A DNA stretch of 64,000 bases from Manihot esculenta (Eukaryota; Streptophyta; Magnoliopsida; Malpighiales; Euphorbiaceae), in NCBI RefSeq assembly GCF_001659605.2, contig NC_035174.2:21526027-21590026 (forward strand), in the 5' to 3' direction. Numbering within the stretch: position 1 is the first letter of the stretch; every line of letters begins with the position of its first letter. Below are positions 1 through 10,589 of the stretch, one piece after another. The notes below the pieces were generated by a model, which did not search any database, was not told where the DNA came from, and saw only the letters and a program-made list of their open reading frames with translations. The position numbers and the translations under genes were made by a program.

Positions 1-1294
1 AAACAACCTAGTATATATCATGGCATTCGTGATGCATGAACATGCTCAAAATTTATTTACTTTGAAACATAAAGATCCATTCTACTCACCTCAGGCTGAC
101 TCTGAACAGACTCTGAAGCAGCTATCTCACTGCTGGGGTCCTCGAGTCCGAACCTACACAGGTGGACTCAAATGAGGGACCAAATATACACTAACATGAC
201 TCTAAACATCTCCCTAAAAATCCCTTAAAACATCATAAAACAATCATAGAAAACATGCAAAGGAAGGCTGGACAGGGCACTTTCGGCGGCAGGTTCGGCG
301 GCCGAAAGTCCCTCCAGAGCCGAAAGTCATACACTTTCGGGGGCAGGGTTCGGCGGCCGAAAGTGCTTCCAGAGCCGAAAGTCACCCATCTTCGGCGGCA
401 GGTTCGGCGGCGGAAACTCCCTTCCAGAGCCGAAAGTCCAAACTTTCAGGGGTAGGGTTCGGCAGCCAGAACTGCCTCCCCAGGCAGGTTCGGCGGTCGA
501 ACATGGCTTCGGCAGCCGAACCTGAGTTCTTCCAGAATGGGAGAACTCAAGCCTCTCCTGCACATTTTGCCTCCCAAACCCTCCAAACTCATGCACAACA
601 CTCCCAAGCATGCATAAATACTTATTCAAGCATATAAGGGCTTAAAACTAGCCTATACCCCAACAACAACAACATATATCATACAATAAATATACATTTC
701 ATCATTTACTCACATAAACCCTAACATTTACAACTACTCTAATCATGCATCCAACGCCCTTCAAACCTCTCAAAACTTACTAAAAACATAAAAGAAAGGT
801 AGGATCTACTCTTACCTCTTGAAAAATCGAGAGGAGAGGCGATCCAAACTTGGAGTTGTGGAGGAAATGGCTCCGGGGTCTCCAAGTTTTCAAACTTCGA
901 TCTTTGCTCAAAAATCTTCAAAACCAAGTTAAAACTCATAAAAAACATGAATGATTTGAAGGAAGACATCAAAACTAACCATGGAAGGGCATAGACTCAC
1001 ATTTGCCCGAAAATGGAGGAGAAAACTTGCCCATTTTCGGACATGGAGCCTTTTATAGGTGGCTGGCCAGACCACCTTCGGGGGCTAAAGGTGCTTCCTA
1101 AACTGCACCATGTTCGGCGGCCGAACCTGGCTTTCCTTACTCGGTGCTTTTCTTTCAAAAACTCAATTTCTTTCTTACTTAAAACACATGAAAACATTTT
1201 AGAAAAATATATTTTACCCTTCTAGAGGTTTTCGACATCCGAAATTCCACCGAAAAATAGGAATTCCGATGTCGGGGTCTAACCGGGTATTACA
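1..1294 (-). mobile_element. LTR S1 of a Tekay-like chromovirus, cut by window edge
   Basis: On the minus strand this starts TGTAATACCCGGTTAG (end at 1294) and runs off the left edge. It aligns closely by eye with solo LTR S2 (6317-8476), so roughly 870 bp lie outside the window. It holds a promoter-like TATAAAAG (minus, 1050-1057), a donor-like AGAGGTAAG (minus, near 815) and many TTCGGCNGCCGAA palindromes (270-530, 1110-1125). No PBS or polypurine tract follows at 1295, so the right side is not element interior as in a 3' LTR. It is either a solo LTR or the 5' LTR of an element whose body lies to the left. The long antisense and sense reading frames rich in FGGR or SAAE come from the palindromes and are not genes. 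Confidence 0.85.
270..530. repeat. TTCGGCNGCCGAA palindrome cluster in LTR S1
   Basis: A CpG-rich block in an otherwise AT-rich LTR carries repeated 13-bp palindromes and half sites (TTCGGCGGCCGAA, TTCGGCAGCCGAA) roughly every 30-40 bp, separated by a diverged CTCCAGAGCCGAAAGTC-type spacer. The same block recurs in every chromoviral LTR of the window. It lies downstream of the TATA box in element sense, inside the transcribed leader. Confidence 0.85.
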
Positions 1295-2160
1295 CTTCAT
1301 GTTTTATGAAAAATCTTTTTTTATAGCAAACAAATATGAGATTGACGCTTGATTATCTATATTTTTAACTACATTCATTTATTAAAAATATAGTAGAATA
1401 ATTTCTAAAAAATATCTTAATATTCCTTATCGAGTGTATATTAAAATTCTTGATTATAAGTTAATTCTGGTTACATATCAATTTAATTTCTTAAATTTAA
1501 ATTAATTATTTTAATTTATAATGTTTAATAATGAATTAATTATAATAGAAATACTATTTTATCAATAGAAACACATCGCCATCAACTAACTTATTTTTCA
1601 TAAAAAATAAAGTGATTAAATTGTAATTCATAATTTATTTCAAAATAAAATACCTTAAAAAACTATTCACATTTTCAAAATACTCAACAACCAATAAATA
1701 TAAATTTAATGCCATTTAAGTTAAGTTAGGTGCACTACGGTGCCCACTTTAAATTAGTTGCGTCCCATCTATATAGGTGGGTTGGTTCCGACTTGGTGAT
1801 TGGTGACGTCGAATTCCTCATTTTTTTAATCCTCATACTCTATTAATTACGTAGATTTTTTAATATAAATATTTAATAAAAATTATTTTTAATTTATACT
1901 TTATTATGTGAAAATAGCCTCTATCGTTATGCATTTTAAAATATATTTTTGTCTAAGTATTGATCCTTTCAAAATTGATTTATGTTATTCATAATAATAT
2001 AGATAATTCAAATATTAGAATTTTTATTCATCCATATTTAATAAATTTATGGCATTAGCATCTTAAAATTTTTTAATTAAATACTATAAACACATAATAT
2101 TTATCACCCAAAATGTATAGAAATTATTAACTATTTTTTAAATTATTTTTATATATAATT
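1295..2160. other. AT-rich intergenic DNA, no gene seen
   Basis: Very AT-rich sequence with no reading frame I can support. A short GC-richer island at about 1735-1815 contains GTGCCCAC and a TATATA stretch, but I cannot assign it. Confidence 0.6.
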
Positions 2161-2640
2161 GTCCAGGGGTCAACAGTATTCGGTTCAAATTAAAAAAACC
2201 GATCGAACCGAACCGATTTGAAAATTTAGTTCGGTTTTTTATACATTTCGGTTCGGTTCGGTTTTTAATTTCAGAAATTTCGATTATTTCGGTTCGGTTC
2301 GATTTTGATCAGAAAAAACCAAAAAAACCGAACCGAACCGATTAGTGATAATAATATGTTTTTTAATAATATAGAGAAATTAAATCATATTAAAATTAAA
2401 GTATTTTAATTAAAATTTAAAATATTAAAAATAAAATATAAAAAATAAAAAAATTATTAAAAATCAAAATCGATCAAACCGAACCGAATCGAACCGAATC
2501 AGACCGGTTCGGTTCGATTCGGTTTCTGACCAAAATCGATTTGATTCGATTTTCATAAACACTAAAATTTTGATTTTCAGTTTATTCAGTTCGGTTCGAT
2601 TTTAAATCGAACAGATCGAATGCTCAAACCTATAATTTCC
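2161..2640. repeat. CCGAACCGAA-rich inverted repeat, MITE-like
   Basis: The left part is rich in CCGAACCGAACCG and the right part in CGGTTCGGTTCGG, so the ~480-bp segment is broadly self-complementary. Its ends also resemble each other in inverted orientation (left about 2178 with ATTCGGTTC, right about 2620 ending TCGAATG). This is the form of a foldback or MITE-type repeat made of CGGTT units. I cannot see a convincing target duplication, so exact limits and superfamily stay open. Confidence 0.6.
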
Positions 2641-4679
2641 CATGACCAAATAAAAAAAGATTAAATAATTCTTGAATTTTTTAATTAATTAACTAAATAA
2701 ACTTTTTATCTATTTTTGCGTTAGTTAGATTGAAATGACTATATTGCCTCTTGTTCTTAAATGTACTCCGTACAAAAAGAAGAGACTAATTGAAAACTGG
2801 GAGAAGAAAGAGGGATTGAAAAAGGAAGGAGAGAGAGGAGTGAGAGGTCAACGCGGACTATGGAATCCAATACTAGAATCTTGATTTTTTCAGTGTCCTT
2901 GCTAGTGAAGAATTAAGCTTCATTGAGAGTAATAATCCATAGAAAATCGCGACTATAAAGAGAGACAAAATCACGAAGTTTTAAAATGCTTTTCAGCCAT
3001 TTCCAATGCCGCTAGCATTCCAAAGCTGTAGAAACACTATCAAACTCAGGTGTAGCTTGTGAGCAGCGAAGAAGGAGATTGATTTTTGGAGGACTGAAAA
3101 TTTGGGCCTTCAGAAGGTCAATTGGGTGCGTGTCTAGTATAAGGATGACCAATAAAGTATTTTGAGATTTGTGGTGTGAACTTCTATGCCATGCCCTATC
3201 TTTGATGGTGGTGATGCGCCAGCAAGGGACCGATGACATTTCGGTCCGACAGATTCTTTTTACTTCTTTTTTAGTTTTCTTGAATTCTTTGATTTTGATT
3301 TCATCTGGATCATAATTGGGCAGCTCAAATGCAAGGGTAACTTTGATATGAAAAAGTAATATTGTGGAGTATGAAAATGACGATATTCTTCAATAATAAT
3401 AAGTTATATTTTAAAGGTTTTACGCTCTTTAAAAATTTAATATGAAAAGTTTAAAATCATAAAAAATAAAGAAGTATTCGAGTAATTTATTTTGAATATT
3501 ACGTTTAAAAGAAAAGAAATTATTTTTTTTAAATTCATGAATTCAATTTTAGTTATCATTTATTATTTTTAAAAGTTTATTTATGTGAAATTATATAATA
3601 TTTTTTAATATCTTTTATAATTCTATATGAATTAGAAGTCAGATTGACATATTTCACAGTCCTACATTAGTAGAAAATTTTCAATATTTTCTTATATTTT
3701 CAGAAACAGTAATAATAGAAGGAAGTGAATTTTATTTATATTCTAATTAATCATAATTGTTATCCTTTTATTAATAGTATTAGATTTAATTTTCTTTATT
3801 TAAATAGAATTATTTTATATTTTTTTATTTTAATTAAAATTTATTTTATTTTATTTTATTTTAGTATTATTTTTTTTATCAAAATTGTATGATAGAATTA
3901 TTGATCGATCTTGAACTCCAACCATTATCTCAAACCTTTGACTAGATTGATTAAAAAAATATTATCTCAATTTAATTAATTGAAATATTAGAGACTATTT
4001 AATGTGTTTTGAAAAAGTCAAGGAATTTGCTAGCTAGTTTTGTTTAACCACATGAATTAAATAGTTATTTTTTTTATTAAAATTTTATTTGACATTATTA
4101 TGAGATATCGTTAAAAAGATTTTAAAAAATATATTGATTTAAAATATTAAAAGTAATTTATAATTAAATATGATATTATTTAATGAGAAGAATATTAAAA
4201 TAATAAAATAAAATTTTCAAATTAGTTTTCATATTTAAAATTATTTTATAAAAAGAATAATTTTAACCCTTCAAACTGTAATTGAAACGTATACTAAATA
4301 TTTGTCTCAATTAGATTAGAATTCAAATTCTCCTCAAATTTCCATCATTATTTTTCAATTTTTTATATAGCAAAAAAAAATCATAATATAAAAATTAAAA
4401 ATAACTCCAAAAATACCTCCAAACTATCTGTCGAAGCTAAAAATATTCATTTTCATTTTTTTTAGTTATTTTTTACTGAAATTTCAATAAAAGACTAAAA
4501 AAAGGCCTACATCTGTCAGATCCAATACGCGTGAGTTATACTCTCTTAAAAAAGTAAAAAAAACCAATTACTCAATAAAATAATATCAAACGCTATAAGT
4601 TTAGATTTTTCTATTTGTAAGTTTTATAATTGTTTGAAGGAAATTGATGAAGAAAAGCTTTATTTTTTTTTATTTTACT
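2641..4679. other. AT-rich intergenic DNA, no gene recognised
   Basis: AT-rich sequence. A purine-rich then mixed segment (about 2770-3260) has more balanced base composition and a 75-codon minus-strand frame (3012-3239), but its translation matches no family I know and no splice or promoter context supports it. The rest is A/T homopolymer-rich with no supported feature. Confidence 0.5.
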
Positions 4680-5100
4680 TGAATCTCTTGAGGTTAGATT
4701 TTAAAATTTTAATTCTTTTTGTGTGAAATTGTAGAATCAAAATTGCAACTACTTCCTTTGGCTTGATGCTCCATTTGGAGAGTGACAAAAAACAATGATA
4801 TGTGAACAAAGAAATCAAATTAGAGGGATACAGAATGTGGTTTACAAGTTGAAAGGATAACGGGTTCAATTGAACAAGGAGATTAAAGAATTCAGAATCT
4901 TGAGTATGTTTAAAAGTAACAGTTTTAGAGATCAAATTTTGAATCTAGAGTTCTATACGGTTGAATTGAAGAAAAAACTAATTATTGCAATAAGCGATGT
5001 ATGTGGGTTCAAGAAAGAAGTGTGTCGATTGAAGTTTTTATTGCTTGCTACCTGGTTGGTGTGTATGTTTATTGTACTCTGGAACGCTGGAGGCAAATGA
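4680..5100 (+). pseudogene. Decayed GRF-type zinc-finger / coiled-coil tail-anchored protein fragment
   Basis: In one frame the translation contains CNYFLWLD (about 4746-4769), which resembles the second half of a plant GRF zinc finger (C-x-F-x-W-x-D). A polar, Leu/Glu/Lys-rich stretch able to form a coiled coil follows, then a hydrophobic C-terminal segment (FLLLATWLVCMFIVLW, about 5035-5085) just before the stop at 5098. That order (GRF finger, coiled coil, C-terminal membrane segment) is typical of small plant GRF proteins that are often carried by transposons. In-frame stops lie near 4734, 4785 and 4858, and the first half of the finger is eroded. The open part begins only at a TTG (4870). 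The assignment rests on pattern memory and could be wrong. Confidence 0.4.
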
Positions 5101-6063
5101 CGTCTATGTTAATTGCAATGCAAATGTAGAATTATTAAAAAATTGTGTTTAGGTAACTAGCCTTGTAAGGCATTTTGTTATGGGATAACTAATTTTGTAG
5201 GTTCCTATTTATATAGTGTTGTTGGATTAATTTATGTAGGGCCTATTTTTGTATATCGATATGACTGATAGATTAAAGACAACGTTGTAAAATTTGATTG
5301 AAAATAGTTGATACGCAAATATTGGAAATAGAAAAACTGAGATATATTTTTGTAAAGCGTATATATGAATGGAAGATGAATGCATCGTTCTCAAGAATTT
5401 ATGTTCCTTAATGTGTATGTAACGCTAATAGTTAATATATGAACAGAAATGATTGTTTAATCCTAGTATAAAATATTCTATTATATACAGAAAAAGGGCA
5501 TGTTAATTAAAATAAAATTTTTAAACATTCTATTGGGACTAAAGTAATTTGTATGCAGCAACTAATAATCCTTGTATGTTATTTTAAAATTATAATAAAA
5601 CTGATATTAAATATTAAATTTTATATTATTAATAAAAATTATGATATTTGTGACGTATTTCGGTTCTTTATTATATCATGCATGAAGATTGATTTATGTG
5701 AGATTATACATATATAAGACTATAAAATTATGTAAAAATAAATAATAATATTTAATATCTAAAGCTTATAATAGTATTTGATGATAAAACTACATATACA
5801 TGAGAACGAAGATACAAAATAGTATTTTCATAATATGTACCATTAACACTTTACAAAAAGAACCAATTTGATTTACTAATTTCCTTTGTCTATATAAAAA
5901 ATGTCCAAAAGGGAACAAAAGCAATAAAAATTGTTCAAACTGTATGAACCATTTGCAACTAAAATATATTCACTTGGATCTAGTAACTGTTAAACTGTAA
6001 ATTGGTGAAATCAAAATAGTCAAAAGATTCTAAACTGTCTTATGGTCTTCAAACTGTCTGCTT
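5101..6063. other. AT-rich intergenic DNA, no gene seen
   Basis: AT-rich sequence with no supported reading frame, RNA gene or mobile-element boundary. Confidence 0.55.
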
Positions 6064-6316
6064 CAATTTCTTTCGCCCTTTCTTGTCATTTTTTCTATAA
6101 GCTTTGTTAGTTTGTGGTCCATGAGGCTATTGTGTCTCTGTACATGGTGCTTGTGCATGATTTTCAACATTTTCATCTAAAAAGTCTTACTGCTTCTGAC
6201 ATCTGCCATTTTCTTCAATCTAGCCTCGTGTAGCTACCTTGTGGTAACAGCTTCTTTTCCTTTCCATTTAATTCCCTTTGCCTTGAGTCTCCTATATTGT
6301 GGATTAGCAGTAGTGC
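6064..6316 (-). pseudogene. Coding-like fragment (distal part), interrupted by solo LTR S2
   Basis: Read on the minus strand, and joined across S2 with one copy of the target duplication removed, one frame gives the proximal segment at 8519-8482, then TANPQYRRLKAKGIKWKG and further basic residues down to a stop at 6236-6234. After one more stop near 6177 the frame stays open to about 6064. I do not recognise the protein. Its Lys/Arg content and continuity across the LTR insertion suggest a former exon. It could be a cellular gene remnant or part of an older transposon. Confidence 0.35.
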
Positions 6317-8476
6317 TGTAACGACCCGGAAACCGGACCGCTACCGGCGCTAGGATCTAGATCGGCTTAAGACTGCCGGGACCCGTAGCAAGCCTAGCAT
6401 ACAACCTGTCATACCTGATAATCCCATACATGATCAACATATACATAAAATTTTCAAACATTTTCATTCACCAAGCTTGACCTGCATACATCATAACATA
6501 ACATAAACCCCACACAAGAGCCCTCATCAAATGCTCTAGTGGGACATCATACCATTCATCAAACTTGGTCTAACATTTCTTAACATTAAAACATTTATCA
6601 TAATGATCATGTATAAAAGGGGATTTACATACACTAGGGCCAAGCACAATTCTATCCTCAATACAATTCTTTACATTACATCACATTATAACATTTTACA
6701 ATACATGTCCACATCTAACTATTACATAAACACAACTTCAACCTGTAAGACTCCACGGTCTATCCTGTACCTGCAAACCTGGGGGTTAAGGGAAAGAGGT
6801 GAGCTACTAGAGCCCAATGAGCAGAATAGTAAAACATTATATTTAAAACATATGCTTTCATGGAATGCATCACATCACAAACAATTCACATCAAGGATGG
6901 ACTTGTCACCAATTGCCCTTTACATTCCAAAGTGCCGAGACGTAGAATGGGTCAACCGGACTTTCTCTTAAACATAACATATCATAACATTCCAATGTGC
7001 CGGGACGTAGAATGGGTCAACCGGACTTTCTCTTACATTATGTCGAGACGTAGAATGGGTCAACCGGACTTCCATACCGTATCATCGTCATCATATCATA
7101 TCCAGGGCTAGTGGGTCATCCAACATCCATCCACATTAACATCAAAATATGCAATGCAACATATTCGTGGATTCTAATGCAAGCAACCTAACATATCATG
7201 GCATTGGTGATGCATGAACATGCTCAAAATTTATTTACTTTAAAACATAGAGTTCCATTCTACTCACCTTAGGCTGACTCTGAACAGCTAACACTGTGGG
7301 CCTCCTTGGTTTCTCGGGTCCGAACCTACACAGGTGGACTCGAATGAGGTGCCAAACAATTCTAATCATAACTCTAAAATACTCCCCAAAAACCCCCTAA
7401 AACATCATAAAACAATCATATAAATCATGCAAAGGAAGGCTGAACAGGGCACTTTCGGCGGCAGGTTCAGCGGCCGAAAGTCTCTCTAGCGCCGAAACTC
7501 AGCCACTTTCGGCGGCACCTTCGGCAGCCGAAAGTCCCTTCCAGAGACGAAACTCATGCATGTTCGGCGGCACCTTCGGCGGCCGAAACTCCCCTCCAGA
7601 GTCAAAAGTCCAACTTTCGGGAGTAGGGTTCGGCAGCCAAAAGCTTGCCTCCACAGGCAGGTTCGGTGGCCGAAAGTGCATTCGGCTGCCGAACCTGAGT
7701 TCTTCTAGAAATGGCAGAACTCAGCCCTTATGCACATTTAAGCCTCCCTAACCTCCCAAACATGCATTTAGCTATTCTACAACATGCATACACACATACG
7801 CAAGCATATAGAGGTCTCAAACTATCCTAAACCCCAACAAAACACATCTAGCAACACATATATCATACATTACCCATAAAACCAACATAAACCCTAACAT
7901 TAGGCATATACTCTAAAACATGCATCAACCCTCTTAAAACCCCTCAAAACTTCCATAAAACATACAAGAAAGGTAGGATCTAAGCTTACCTCTTGAAGAT
8001 CGAGAGGAGAGGTGATCCCTAACTTGGAGATGGGAGGAATCAAGCTCCTTAGATCTCCAAGCTCTAAAACTTGATCTTTAGCTCAAAATCTTCAATACCA
8101 AGTTAAAACTTGTCAAAACCATGAAGGATTTGAAGGAAATCATCAAAACTAACCATGGAAGGGCATGAACTCATCTTTGCCCGAAAATGGAGGAGAAAGC
8201 TCGCCCATTTTCGGACATGGGGCCTTTTATAGGTGGCTGGCCAGACCACCTTCGAAAGCCAAAGGTGACTCCAAAACTCCAACAAGTTCGGCGGCCGAAC
8301 CTGGAATTTCCTCCATAGTATTTTTCTTTCAAAAACTCAATTTCTTTCTTACTTAAAACCTTAAAACACTTGAAAATATTTTAGAAAAACATATTTTACC
8401 CTTCTAGAGGATTCCGACATCCGAGATTCCGCCGGAAAGTAGAAATTCCGATGTTGGGGTCTAGCCGGGTATTACA
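6317..8476 (-). mobile_element. Solo LTR S2, Tekay-like chromovirus
   Basis: A 2160-bp LTR with both ends visible: TGTAACGACCCGG at 6317 and GGGTATTACA ending at 8476. Neither a PBS nor a polypurine tract adjoins it. It is flanked by AGTGC (6312-6316) and AGTAC (8477-8481), a 5-bp target duplication with one later change. A TATAAAAG (minus, 8224-8231) and donor-like AGAGGTAAG (minus, near 7990) match the other LTRs. Solo LTRs form by recombination between the two LTRs of a full element. Confidence 0.9.
6935..7067. repeat. CCGG hairpin-unit array in S2
   Basis: Three tandem units of the form CC(G)G...acgtagaatgggt...CCGG. The middle unit keeps CCGG at both ends; the outer two have decayed left arms (CCGAG, TCGAG). 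This is the same leader position as the arrays in the other LTRs. Confidence 0.75.
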
Positions 8477-8616
8477 AGTACTTTGCTGAGGGAACCAAAA
8501 CCAATCTTCCTTTGGTGGTCATTTGGAATTAGATTAAGACGTGTGAGCAATCTTTCTCTTGTAACACCATCCTACAAAACAAAAAGTGGGATTTGTATGT
8601 GAATATCCAATTACAG
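8477..8616 (-). pseudogene. Coding-like fragment (proximal part) next to S2
   Basis: Minus-strand translation of 8519-8482 gives PPKEDWFWFPQQS, which continues in frame into 6316-6234 once the LTR and one target-duplication copy are removed. About 40-50 nt upstream a T-rich tract ending TTTTGTAG (about 8565-8580) looks like a 3' splice site. Two in-frame stops lie between that site and PPKED. The Athila-like LTR starts at 8622, so this is DNA that flanked the Athila insertion. Protein family not recognised. Confidence 0.35.
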
Positions 8617-8621
8617 GTTAA

Positions 8622-8815
8622 TGGGCATCAAAATCACCAAAAATAAATTCCTGTTTAAAATAAAATTGTGATAATGGCAAGTAGGGTTGATCCCATAGAG
8701 ACTAGAAGTAAATTAATTCTATTGAATGAACAAATAAATAACAATAAAAATAAAATGGGGAAATGTTGAATGTAGAGAAGTAAAAAATAGTTCAAAACAA
8801 ATAAAACTAATTCGG
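8622..8815 (-). mobile_element. Remnant of 3' LTR (U5 side) of Athila-like element
   Basis: Starts TGGGCATCAAAATCACC and aligns with the PBS-proximal LTR end at 23728-23925 (same order of TAAATCCCTG, TGTGATAATGGCAAGTAGG and AATAAAATGGGG). Homology stops at ACTAATT near 8815, where integrase sequence begins, so the rest of this LTR and everything between pol and LTR are deleted. Confidence 0.8.
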
Positions 8816-9709
8816 AATCATCATAAGCATCATTCCAAATTTCATCCAGCTCTTGCAATTACAGCTTACGATGCACACCAGCTTCATCCATACCCATATT
8901 GCATTACTGTACTACCTAGAAAGCGTTGTGCTCAATCTCCACAGGTAAGTGGCAAGGCTTGCCATAGATGAGACAGTAAGGGAACATGCCTATGGGTGTC
9001 TTATAAGCTGTTCAATATGCCCATAAGGCGTCCTCCAATCTAAGACTCTAATCTCTATGATTAGGACTTACTATTTTTTCAAGGATGGACTTAATCTCTC
9101 TATTGGACACTTCTGCTTGACTATTTATTTATGGATGATATGTTGTGGAAGTTCGATGATGGACACCATATTTCTTGAAAAGTGCTACAACTATCTTATT
9201 GCAAAAATGTATTCCACAGTCACTGATTATGACCTTTGGAATTCCATACCTATTAAAAATATATGACTTGACAAAATCTACAACAACTCTAGCACCGTTA
9301 GTACAGGTAACTTTTGCTTCTACCTACTTAGAAACATAATCCACAGTTAAGATTATATATGTATGACAAAAAGAAGATAGGAATGACCCCATAAAATTTA
9401 TACTCCAAACATCAAATATTTCACAAACAAGGATGGGTTGTTGGGGCATTTAATCTTGGCAACTTAAATTTCCATATTTTTTACAATTAGCACAAGATTT
9501 ATAGAATATATAGGAATCATAATATATATGAGACCTATAAAATCCATTATCAAGCACTTTAGGAGTTGTTATATTTAAACCAAAATGACCCCCACATGCA
9601 TGGGCATGACAAAAGCTCATAATGGAACTGATCTCATCACCCGAAACATATCTTCTAATAACCTGATCTAAGCATATGCACCATAAATAAGGTTCATCCC
9701 AAGTATAAT
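8816..9709 (-). pseudogene. Athila-like integrase (decayed), separated from RT by CV1
   Basis: Minus-strand translation shows an HHCC-type zinc region (CHAHACGGHFG, CANC; about 9660-9480), then integrase core pieces INFMGSFL and VDYVSK (about 9405-9320), and IISDCGIHFCNK (about 9235-9200) in place of the canonical SDGG-HF. YHP and AEVSNREIKSILEK follow (about 9140-9080), and finally LQELDEIWNDAYDDSE (about 8855-8813). Stops and frame changes are frequent. The upstream RNase H half lies at 19841-20122, on the other side of the CV1 insertion. Lineage call rests on these motifs and on the PBS. Confidence 0.8.
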
Positions 9710-9890
9710 TGTAACGACCCCAAAATGGACCGTCACCGGCGCTAGGATTCAGGTCGGCTTAAGGCCGCCAGAACCCGTAGCAAGCCTGCAAAACTCTCTG
9801 TGTACCTGTAAAACTCATACATGATACATTTTCTGTGAAAATAAAACTCTTTGCTGAACCAAGGCTTAACCTGTGCATGCACTATCTCTG

Positions 9891-9953
9891 TACTCTGTAC
9901 TCTGTACTCTGTACTCTGTACTCTGTACTCTGTACTCTGTACTCTGTACTCTG
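9891..9953. repeat. (TACTCTG)9 minisatellite in CV1 3' LTR
   Basis: Nine exact tandem 7-bp units. The sister LTR has only four (17422-17449). The difference must have arisen after, or during, the reverse transcription that made the two LTRs. Confidence 0.95.
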
Positions 9954-10405
9954 TACCCCTGACTAGAGCTTGCTCTAGATGGGTTAACTCATACCTGTTA
10001 AGCCTGGTTATAAAACATATATACATATACAGATCATGTATGTAACAAAAGCTTTACAACACAATACAACTAAGTCAAGCACAACTCTAACATTCTACAC
10101 ATGTCTACCTTTAGACACACAATTATTACATTTCTTTAATATGACATGTCCACTCTAGGTTATTACAAGCTCTTTTACTCTTTCTGTATTATGCTCTTTT
10201 ACTCTTTCTGTACTCTGCTGGACTGTCCCTGTACACTGAACACTGAACCTGCAAAACTGGGGTTAAGGGAGTGGGATGAGCTCTATAGCCCAGTGAGTAG
10301 AACAGTAAAATATCTCAGTAAAACATGATCTCATGAAATGCGTCATAACACAGATAAACCACATCAAGAGTAAACCTGTCACCACATAGTCCCAGTAACT
10401 CTGTG

Positions 10406-10589
10406 CCAGGGCGTAGAATCGAGCACCTGGTCTTCCTGTCGTATATGTATATGTGTATATAACACCTCTGTACTTACCATTGCCAGGGCGTAGTCAAAGG
10501 CTCCTGGTCTTTACTATAAACCTGCCAGGGCGTAGTCAAAGGCTCCTGGACTTCTCTATACCTGCCAGGGCATAGTCAAAGGCTCCTGG
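10406..10589. repeat. CCAGG...CCTGG hairpin-unit array in CV1 3' LTR
   Basis: Four units, each exactly 25 nt from CCAGG to CCTGG, at 10406-10430, 10483-10507, 10525-10549 and 10565-10589. The arms are perfect in all four while the loop varies between units. Confidence 0.9.

Noticed and set aside
255..629. Reading frames rich in FGGRFGGRK, SAAEGAAE or RPPNLPPK in this and other LTRs, on both strands
   Set aside because: They are translations of the TTCGGCNGCCGAA palindrome clusters, open on both strands because the repeat lacks stops. There is no start context or family similarity.
3012..3239. Minus-strand 75-codon frame
   Set aside because: Not recognised and no context; kept only as part of an unassigned interval.
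6317..8476. S2 as the 3' LTR of a complete element
   Set aside because: Neither side has a PBS or polypurine tract, and matching target-duplication pentamers flank the single LTR.
9891..9953. TACTCTG tandem units as a CRISPR-like array
   Set aside because: Units are contiguous 7-mers without spacers, in a plant LTR: a minisatellite.
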